A stretch of DNA of 64,000 nt from Malaya genurostris (Eukaryota; Arthropoda; Insecta; Diptera; Culicidae), in contig NC_080570.1 in the NCBI RefSeq assembly GCF_030247185.1, positions 159,748,882 to 159,812,881 on the forward strand. The letters run 5' to 3'. The notes below the pieces were generated by a model. It ran no database searches. It was not told the DNA's origin and saw nothing but the letters and a program-made list of their open reading frames with translations. Of the stretch, positions 56,050 through 64,000 are shown one piece after another (position 1 is the stretch's first letter; each line of letters opens with the position of its first letter). The position numbers and the translations under genes are program-made.

Positions 56050-56860
56050 GTAACGAATGCTTGTTGTGGAATATGGCGTTCGTGCTCTAACAGACGCAAA
56101 AAGCAAAAGATCGCTTAAACAATTTAGAGATAATGATTTTGATGTGAGAAATGGAGAACATGAAAAACCATTAAAAAGTTCGAAGACGCCGATGAAAATG
56201 ATACTTCTAGTCAAAAGCGAGTGGCAGCAGCAATACTAAATGTTGTTGTACAAAAAAATTTCTGACCTTTCAAAAGCCATGAGAAAAGTCCAGAAGTGTG
56301 GAAAAGTGTCCAAATCAAAAACACTTGTGAAATGTAGCTTCAAAGACACGAAAGAAAATCAGTTTTGCATCTGATTGTACCTGGAGATAAAAAATGGTTT
56401 TTTACGAATCCCAAACCATCAACATCCAGTTCGATTTGGCAAAAAGGTTTAATGGGATCAAAAAGGCTCATAAAATCTGGTGAAACTATTAATACTAATC
56501 GCTACCGACAACAAATGATCAATTTGAACCATGAATTGATCGAAAAACGACCAGAATGGGCCAGAAAACACTGCAAAATAGTGACATCTCGTGTGTCTAT
56601 CTGACGTCTCGTGTGTAAACGAGTGACGACCGACTATTGGCCGTCGCAGAATTCTGCCCGCTGTGTTCACCAGACTTGGCCCGTCTCGACTTCCATTTGA
56701 TTTTCATCGATGGGATACGCAAATGGACTGATAAGGCAGCAAGTCGAAGTCGAAAATTGGGTGTCTGCTTGGTTTGCTTCAAAAGACGAACATTTCTATT
56801 GACTTGACATCGATAAATTTCCAGAAAGGTGGTCAAGATGTGTAGAAAGTAATCCCAGTA
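56050..56860 (+). pseudogene. Decayed mariner transposase remnant
   Basis: Across several frames the plus strand shows FRDNDFDVRNGEHEKP, VPGDKKWFFTNPK, then SGETINTNRYRQQMINLNHE and LIEKRPEWARKH, matching a mariner lineage with LKPGETI..RYRQQL. A late piece CSPDLARLDFHL corresponds to the third Asp region. Stops and shifts throughout; inactive. Confidence 0.75.
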
Positions 56861-57351
56861 GATATAAAATCATTTGTTTTTAAATTTCCTTTCGAAACTT
56901 ACCTCGATTTCAGTGTTCAAGTGGGCAACGCAGCCTAGTTTCCTTAGACAAGAAGTGAACAACTAGTATTTGACTACGGAATTACCAGAGTTACAATCTG
57001 GCATCGCTGCCTACTAGCTATACAGTAGGGATGGTACTCGGAAGGCAAAGTATCGATACCTAGGGTATCGGGATACCGAAATTTTGGGAATCGATACAAG
57101 GTATCAAAAGGCAATAAAGTATCGATACTTGTAAGTATCAATTGATACTTGCACAGCAATCATTTCAAAATAGTATAGGTGAATGAATTCGCGACTTTTG
57201 GTCCATGTCAAAGATTATCCGCACGCCACTTTGTGTTGGAGCCATGATGATATTTTCTCAAAAATGTTCATGTCAAAACCTTTATGTCGATACATGAATA
57301 CTACACTAAAAGCCAATTCCTATTGCCATTACGACGGTACCGAGGACAGAC

Positions 57352-57484
57352 TGAACGGAAGCACCAGGCTCGCGCATGTATTGGTATGACGTGGACTAGC
57401 CGTCGTTGAAATTCGTTCTCGACAATCTCGCGTCCACGTCCACGTCTACGTCATACCAATCCATGCACGAGCCTGGTGCTTCAT
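57352..57484. repeat. Inverted repeat with about 40-bp arms
   Basis: GAAGCACCAGGCTCGCGCAT near 57359 pairs with ATGCACGAGCCTGGTGCTTC ending near 57483, and the pairing continues through TTGGTATGACGT. The loop is short (about 30 bases) and contains GTCCACGTCCACG. Confidence 0.7.
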
Positions 57485-57544
57485 CGAAGTCGAAGAAAAA
57501 AAAGAGAGGTGGGTTGTGTCAGAAACATAACCGGATGGCATACG

Positions 57545-58303
57545 AATAAAATGAATTCTGGACCTAAATTCTGAAACTCAATTTCGATGCTAGACTATGG
57601 AACTGAATTCTGAAACTAAGTCCAAGAATTGAATTCTGAATCTAGATTGTTGAACTGATCACTGAAGCTGAGATCTGTAACTGAATTCGAGACCAGGATT
57701 CTTCGAGAGTACGATTCAGGATTCAATTTTCAAAATCGGATCCATAATTCTGCTTCGAAATTGAGTTGTATAATCCAGATCCGGAATATAGTTCAGAAAT
57801 CTTCAGAATCTAGTCTCTGAATTCAGTTACACTTCTAGAATTGTAAAAGTGAGTTTGGGTCCTAATTCTAGACCAGCATTTTCTAACTGAAACCTGGTTC
57901 TGGAAAGCATTTTTGATAAGAATTCTGGAAATAAAGCTGAGTTTTAGATCTGAATTTGATCCAGAGTTTCGGGCTGTAGTTCCAGAACTTGAGGTTCAGA
58001 ACTCAATTTCCGAATTCTGAACTTGAATTATAAGTCTGAATTCTGGATAGGAGTTTTGCAATTGTATTCTGGTCTGAATCTCAATTTCAAATCCAGAATT
58101 ATATTTCAAAATTTTCCAAAAAAATCCAAAATTTTCTTTTCTAAATTTTAGCTCCTGAGTCTAGGTCTAGAACGAAGATCTTGATCTATGTTCCAGATTT
58201 CGGGTCCATAAACCAGGCTTAGAATAAAATTCTTAAATTTAGTCCAAGTTCCAGAATTCAGGATTTCAATTCTGGCCCTGGATAGAATATTAGAACTGGA
58301 TTA
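57545..58303. repeat. ATTCAGGTCC-type array, copy 3, left part
   Basis: Words such as GAATTCTGAAACT and TGAATTCTGGACC repeated with loose spacing. The array resumes after the TTAA-flanked element, at 62440-62510 (GTCTTGGATTCTTGACCTGG). The element therefore jumped into the array. Confidence 0.75.
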
Positions 58304-58307
58304 TTAA

Positions 58308-61300
58308 CACTCCTAATACCAAGCTTAAAAAAGTTACGCGAAGCACCAAGCCTCAAAAAAAGTTGGAACGGTAACTTTGAGGTACCATAGCTCAGTTGTT
58401 ACTTGACCAATTTCGATAAATTTTTCACCCTCGAATTTTGTGAAGTTTGTAGATTATTTTAAGTATATCATTATTGGCAATCTTTTAGGAAAAACTAATG
58501 AAAATCTGATTTTTCCCGTTCCAAGTTTTTTTTTCAAGCTCAAAATGTGCCCTATCTGCATTAATGCGGCACCTGCATCGCGAATCGGATATTGAGAACT
58601 TCAACTTTACCGAGTCATAACTTTGTTGTTAGTCAACCGATCTTCAAAATTTGTTCACCATTGGAAAGGTACTATTTCCAGAAATAAAATGCACTGAAAA
58701 ACACGAAAAATAGGGTTATCTACCCAAAGTTATAATGAAAACTGTAGATAGATGACCTAAGAAAAGATGAGACTTTTTACTATGATCGTAAATATCTCGA
58801 AATTCAAAGCGATGACCTATATATTTTTATACATCATTCGATTGCTAGTGATACCATCTACAATTTTCGCTCAATTACCATTCCTACACAATCAGAAGAA
58901 AACATTGAGAAATCGATAAATTGATAAATATATATGAATTTTTCATTTTTTTTCACATGTTTGTATATAACTCGAAAATTAAAGCGATGACATGTACATT
59001 TTTTTGATTCAAAATATTGAAATCATTACCAGAAACAATGTATTGATGATCAAAATTATATATCCGTTCAAAGAATATCAAGAAATTTGGTACAAATACA
59101 GAGAATTTGTGTTATTGGGAAAATTTTGCCAAACAACATGAAATCAAAACTTTTAAATTTTATGACATATATTTTTGTATTACTTTAGTTGGAAATTTAT
59201 TATAAACAAAATTTACAAAAAAACTGAAACTTGGATTTCACTGAAAATTTTAAAATTTTTAGTAAATAACCTAAAACTCTTAAAATATTTTTGTATTGGA
59301 CAAACGATCCAAACAACTTTTATGCACAACCCAAACGCAGTTGATAACTACCAAAATTCAGATTTTGTTGTAGGTTTGTTGTAGAATCTCAAAAAATAGG
59401 TAAAAGATCGGAAATTTTAAAATTTCCGAGTTAAATTGCATTGCACAGTGGTCCGGATCCACAATTTAGGGGGACAAAAACATTTGTGGCTTAACCTTAT
59501 ACTTTAAAGCTATGATATCTTCAAAGCAAATGATCAATGAAAGATAAGCCATATTTTGATGTACATGGTATTAGGGTGGCTCTTATTATTAAGGTGATCC
59601 AAAACTTATTTTCCGGATGTATTGAGATAGAGGACTGCATTTTTCGGCAAAACTGTAGATAAACTTATATCGAGCAGCTTTGCTGAGGACATCATAGTAG
59701 TATCTGCAACGGTTTTAGTGTTACAGCTATTTTTAAAGAGCAACTTAGGGTGTTCCTCAAAAAATCAGATTTTTTGCTCTAGCATTTATATTTTTCTCTT
59801 TTCGTATAGGTATCTTTGAACATCTTTTAGAGTTTGTTAAAACCAATTTTTTAATGACTGGCGTGTTCAGGTAGCGTTTTCTGAACCGAAGTTATGAGCA
59901 AAACTAGTTCAAAAACAGGTTATTTTTAAACTGCTATATCTAACATTGAGGAAAACGAAAAAAATCCGTTTCTTGTATTTGACAAAAAATATTTTCGAGC
60001 ATGTTTATAAAAAAAGGCGGAGGTGATATTTTTTTAAATTTTTTTTTTGAATTATGTTCATACATTGGATTTTTTCATTGAAAAATATTCGTGTCAGTCA
60101 TTTATTAGCTATATAAGGTATTTTTGTCTTCTAAAGTGTCAAATTAATTCAAGTGCATATTCGGGAAGAAATCGTTCTGCATTCTTCGGGGAATGCAGAA
60201 TGGTGTCGCTTTTGTAAAATCTCTAACGCCTCTCGGTGGTTGGAGGTTCTATCAACCGTGCATTTTGGCACCTGCAGATCGTTCAGCATCCTTTCGGGGA
60301 TGCAGGACGACTTATTTCTTTCTGTTTTGTGCTGTTTTCCCACCTCACCCAATTCTCAATTCCCTTCCATGTTCCTTTTATCCTTCCCTTCCCTTCAGGA
60401 AGTTGATGAGAAGCTACGCAAGGCACGAATCTCCAAATAACTAGGGGAACATGCCACTTGAGCCAATTAGTTCTGATAACATAGGTGCAGGGTTTCATTC
60501 AGTAAAAAGCATTCAAACGAAGAGGTTGTTTTTCGAGACGAAGACAACTGTAAGCTGCAAATAGATTGGTTGGTAGGTGCTAATCGCAAAGGCTTCTGCA
60601 AAGCCAATATTCGGGGCGATTCCAGTTTCATAAGTGCCTGAAATAGTGGAACTCACTTCGCTGAGAAAGATGGCCTACCCGATCTGAGAACTGTTTCATT
60701 TTGTAGGTTACACTAGTTCATGCACTAGCTTTCATGTTTTCAAAAATCAAACAAAACTGTTTGAAGAATACATTTTTATATGAGAATAAGAGAGATATGA
60801 GAAAGGCATCATTACACAACTAGGTGGATAAAAACAAGTTTTACTTAATTTCGTATGATTTTTGTGCTAAATTCGGAATTCTACTTTTTCTAAATTGTTT
60901 ACTAATAGAAAATTCAAATAATTTTCGAATTCTATACATTCCGAAATAATTCTAAGTTTGTGATATTTAAATTCTAATATTCTATCGATTATAATTGATG
61001 TCGTTTAGGATAGCGGAAAATTTAAGATATATTTTTTTGCTCTTAATTGCTAGTAAAACAAAAATCAAGCAATATTTATTTTTAAATTTAGTTGGTTTCT
61101 TTGGCCATGGGTTAGTATATGGATTTCGTATAAATTTACGTTCTATTTCTTTTTGTACAAAGCCATTGAAATAATTTAAAATTTCCGTGTTGTCACAAAA
61201 TTTATTTTATTAATAGAAACAAATTCTACGTCTCTTTGAAACAGATGAAATCAAAACGGATTCCAATATTTTCACTTTGATTTGCAGAAACGTTGGAACG

Positions 61301-62425
61301 CAATATATATTAGAAATTTTGAAATTTCCGATCTTCTACCGATTTTCTGAGATTTTACGGAAAACCTAAAACAAAAAAACCCAATTTTAGTAGTTAACAA
61401 TTCCGTTTGGGGTGTGCATAAAAATTGTTTAGATTTTTTGTCCAATACAAAAACATTATTATTTTTAGAGTTTAGGTATATTTACCAAAATTTTTAAGAT
61501 TTTCAGTGAAATCCAAGTTTCAGTTTTTTTGTAAATTTTGATCATAATAAATTTCCAACTAAAATAATAAAAAAATATATGTCATAAAATTTCAAAGTTT
61601 TGATTTGTTTTTTTTTTTTGGCAAAATTTTCCCAATAATAGAAATTCTCTGTATTTGCACCAAATTTCTTGAGATTCTTTGAACGGATATATAATTTTGA
61701 TCATCAATACATTGTTTCTGGTAATGATTCCAATATTCTGAATCAAAAAAATGTACATGTCATCGCTTTAATTTTTGAGTTATATACAAACATGTGAAAA
61801 AAATAGAAAAATTCATATATATTTAAAAATTCATCGATTGTTTAATGTTTTCTTTTGATTGTGAAGGAAAGATAGTTGAGCGAAAATTGTAGCTGGTTTC
61901 ACTAGCAATCGAATGATGTATAAAAATATATAGGTCATCGCTTTGAATTTCGAGATATTTACGATCATTGTAAAAAGTCTCATCTTTTCTTAGGTCATCT
62001 ATCTACAGTTTTCATTATAACTTTGGGTAGACAACCCTATTGTTAGTTTTTTTCAGTGCATTTTATTTGTTGAAGTAGTACCTTTCCAATGGTGAACAAA
62101 TTTTGAAGATCGGTTGACTAACAACAAAGTTATGACTCGGTAAAGTTGAAGTATTCAATATTTTCTATGCGACGTTAATGCCAAAGGAAAGAAAATTGGA
62201 AAGCAGATAGGGCATATTAGGCGCGTGAAAAAAACTTGGAACGGGAAAAATCAAATTTTCATTGGTTTTCCTTTGCCAATCGTCTGCTACAAAGTTTTGG
62301 AATCAATCTACGAACTTCACAAAATTCGAAGGTATAACATTTATTGAGATTCGTTGAAAAACAGCTGAGCTATGACAGCTCAAAGTTACCGTTCCAACTT
62401 TTTTTGAGGCTTGGTATTTGGAGTG
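58308..62425. mobile_element. TTAA-flanked element with about 1.1-kb inverted repeats (piggyBac-like, non-autonomous)
   Basis: TTAA at 58304-58307 and 62426-62429 flanks ends CACTCCTAATACCAAGC and its complement CACTCCAAATACCAAGC. The left arm (58308 to about 59425) and right arm (about 61305 to 62425) are inverted copies with moderate divergence and small gaps. Corresponding blocks include GTTGGAACGGTAACTTTGAG, GATGACCTATATATTTTTAT and AAGATCGGAAATT. The 1.9-kb middle has no inverted partner and contains other repeats. TTAA targets with CAC-type ends fit the piggyBac superfamily. No transposase is present. Confidence 0.8.
59470..61290. other. Middle part of the TTAA element
   Basis: No coding frame of note. 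It contains two perfect small hairpins (60175-60200 and 60286-60303) and, at 60788-60835, the end signature of the ACCACTAGGTGG family (GAGAAAGGCATCATTACACA then ACTAGGTGGATAA). Confidence 0.5.
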
Positions 62426-62758
62426 TTAAAATGAAAAATAAAATCTAGTCTTGGATTCTTGACCTGGATTCCGATCTGAACTGAATGAAACAACTACGCA
62501 GGCTAGAATAAAAGAAGCATCAAATGTTTACCTTTTTCGCTTACCAAATATGAAATTTTAATTTCTAGTTATTTGTGGTTATATTACTGAAAATTTTATC
62601 ACAAAATGCTGATCATGTCTCCGATGACGTGTAAAAAAATTAGGATGATACTTTGAATAAAACAAGAAATTTTCACGAAAAAACCGCTCTTCCAAAGGGT
62701 AAATTTGTAAAAGGCGCCCCATAGTAAAGTAAGACATATTCACGCCAAAAAATGTTCC

Positions 62759-62913
62759 ATCGGTGACGGGTATAGCGTAATGGGCTAGTCAATGTCTTTT
62801 ACTAAGCCCACCTGGGTTCTATTCTCAACCCCGCACATAGGGTTAGAAAGTTTTTCTGACCCAAAGTGGCGAATGACCTTAAGGTTAAAAACTCTATAAT
62901 TGAAACAAAAAAA
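62759..62913 (+). mobile_element. tRNA-derived SINE
   Basis: An A-box-like TAGCGTAATGGGC and a B-box-like GGGTTCTATTCTC start the element. The body includes CCCCGCACATAGGGTTAGAA and GGCGAATGACCTTAAGG, and it ends CTCTATAATTGAAAC with an A-run. Flanking AAAAATGTTCC and AAAAATATTCC look like an aged target duplication. It is transcribed by RNA polymerase III in principle. Confidence 0.8.
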
Positions 62914-63095
62914 AATATTCCGTAGTAATGGGAATTGACTTCAATCTGTTGCGATACTGTAAGTATCGAGACCTAAAGTATCGATACTAACAGTATCGCT
63001 CTGATGTAATATCGATACCAAAAATATTCGATTCTCGAAAGAAAGTATCGATACTTCAAAGTATCGACTCGGTATCGGACATCCCTACTATACAG

Positions 63096-64000
63096 CCTAT
63101 CTACCAAAATCGATTACTTCCCGCAGGTCCGACGACGACAAAAAAATAAACGATAACCAATTCATCCGGCTCTGGATCCAATATTAGCAGCCTCGGCCAA
63201 CTAATATTAGCCTATTTATTCATCCGGGTCGGCTGCGAGGAAGTGAACTCATTTTTCATCGGTCCAAGGTCAGGTCAGTCACATCATCGAACCTTTGGGC
63301 GGGCAGCAGTTGGATTGGTGTCTATTTTTAAAACTTTGCCCATTCCGACCCATGCAAAAGCCCAACCATAAGCAAGGAAGCAATCTTCCAATTCCGAATC
63401 TCGATGCCGCAACTTCCGAATGAATGCGGAATGAAGCAGGAAAACTTTCTAAACTTCAAGCGAAAACAAGTTAACCTATCGACGGCAAATAAATCACGAC
63501 CGCACGATGAAATATGTTCCGAAATCGGTTTAATGTCCCGGAATAGGACTCGTCTTCAGGGCAGGGGAGGGCGGAATGGTTCTTCGTCATCCTACCGGCG
63601 AAGCGAACAAACAAACAAACAAACGAACGAACGAACGAACGAACGAACGAACATTCCCGGCAAGCAGAGAGAAATCGCTGACACTCGATTCCACCAAATG
63701 AATTGGTCCAATTGGGAGGATGTGTCTTCTATCGAGGAACCGCATTGCACCCGTTCCGTCGATGCTGCTGTCGATGACAGGACGCCATTTGTGTGTTTGG
63801 CTCCGGAACTGGAACACGATAGTGCGCTGATTTATTCTACTGCTGAACAAACAGCACTCGTGAGGCTGTGAGGCGACGACGATGACGACGACGAATGGCA
63901 ACCTGGTGCCGAGGGTGCCCGAGTGCCATGCAATGCGTCTATGCAATCTCGTGACTGACTCCCCAGGTTCGTCATTATTGTTCAACTTCGGTAAACAGCG
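63096..64000. other. Unique sequence, right end of window
   Basis: Balanced composition, with an AACA/AACG tetranucleotide run at 63605-63653. Frames at 63404-63985 on both strands look like chance reads (repeated NER or FVRS blocks from the tetranucleotide). I cannot support an exon here. Confidence 0.5.

Larger units (their letters stand above)
57026..63087. mobile_element. Large hAT-type composite (6.06 kb)
   Basis: The ends TAGGGATG and CATCCCTA are flanked by CTATACAG on both sides (57018-57025 and 63088-63095). Just inside both ends are clusters of the palindromic word GTATCGATAC (57049-57160 and 62955-63080), likely subterminal binding sites. Inside are a hairpin (57352-57484), an ATTCTGAA-type array, the TTAA-flanked element 58308-62425 and a SINE. 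I find no transposase reading frame. The plan is like 40424-45524. Confidence 0.85.

Noticed and set aside
63404..63985. 5' exon of the host gene at the right end
   Set aside because: Both strands have open frames, but they are caused by a tetranucleotide run, and no donor in phase 1 with a supporting frame was found.

Overview
The window looks like a piece of a large, transposon-packed insect nuclear genome, most likely a culicine mosquito. The evidence is: spliced exons with GT/AG borders; three copies of a Tc1-type transposon with the DD37E spacing known from mosquitoes; mariner (DD34D) remnants; a CR1/T1-like retrotransposon; tRNA-derived SINEs; and many short inverted-repeat elements. 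There is no bacterial-style gene packing, and most long open frames are translations of simple repeats.

One host gene can be assembled. It lies on the minus strand, and its six last coding exons are at 33971-33739, 33300-32646, 22442-22113, 15818-15549, 8065-7691 and 6979-6768. Every acceptor and donor fits, all exon phases are compatible, and together they give 690 codons plus a stop. I do not recognise the protein. It is low-complexity (poly-Q, poly-N, poly-D, Ser-rich) with a more conserved-looking C-terminus. Its 5' exons must lie upstream, beyond base 33972 and probably outside the window. Its introns are up to about 10 kb long.

The introns hold unusual degenerate arrays. At 10.0-14.3 kb is a TTTTCGAGTAGT-type array. 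At 16.4-19.6 kb is a purine-rich GAAAGTAGAAAG array, followed at 19.75-21.1 kb by a pyrimidine-rich one. At 23.4-24.5 kb is an ATTCAGGTCCAGA-type array, which recurs at 28.6 kb and 57.5-62.5 kb.

From 34 kb to 63 kb the sequence is a nest of mobile elements. A full-length CR1-like element (minus strand, about 36.6-47.2 kb, with a PHD-finger ORF1 and an endonuclease/reverse-transcriptase ORF2) is split by a 5.1-kb hAT-type insertion with exact 8-bp target duplications (40424-45524). It is split again by a near-perfect 160-bp-arm palindrome (37166-37543). The hAT-type element itself contains an RNase H fragment of an I-clade retrotransposon. A second large hAT-type composite (57026-63087, target duplication CTATACAG) holds one of the arrays. 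Inside that array sits a 4.1-kb TTAA-flanked element with terminal inverted repeats of about 1.1 kb, resembling a non-autonomous piggyBac-type element. Neither hAT-type composite shows a transposase. The last kilobase (63.1-64 kb) is ordinary unique sequence.
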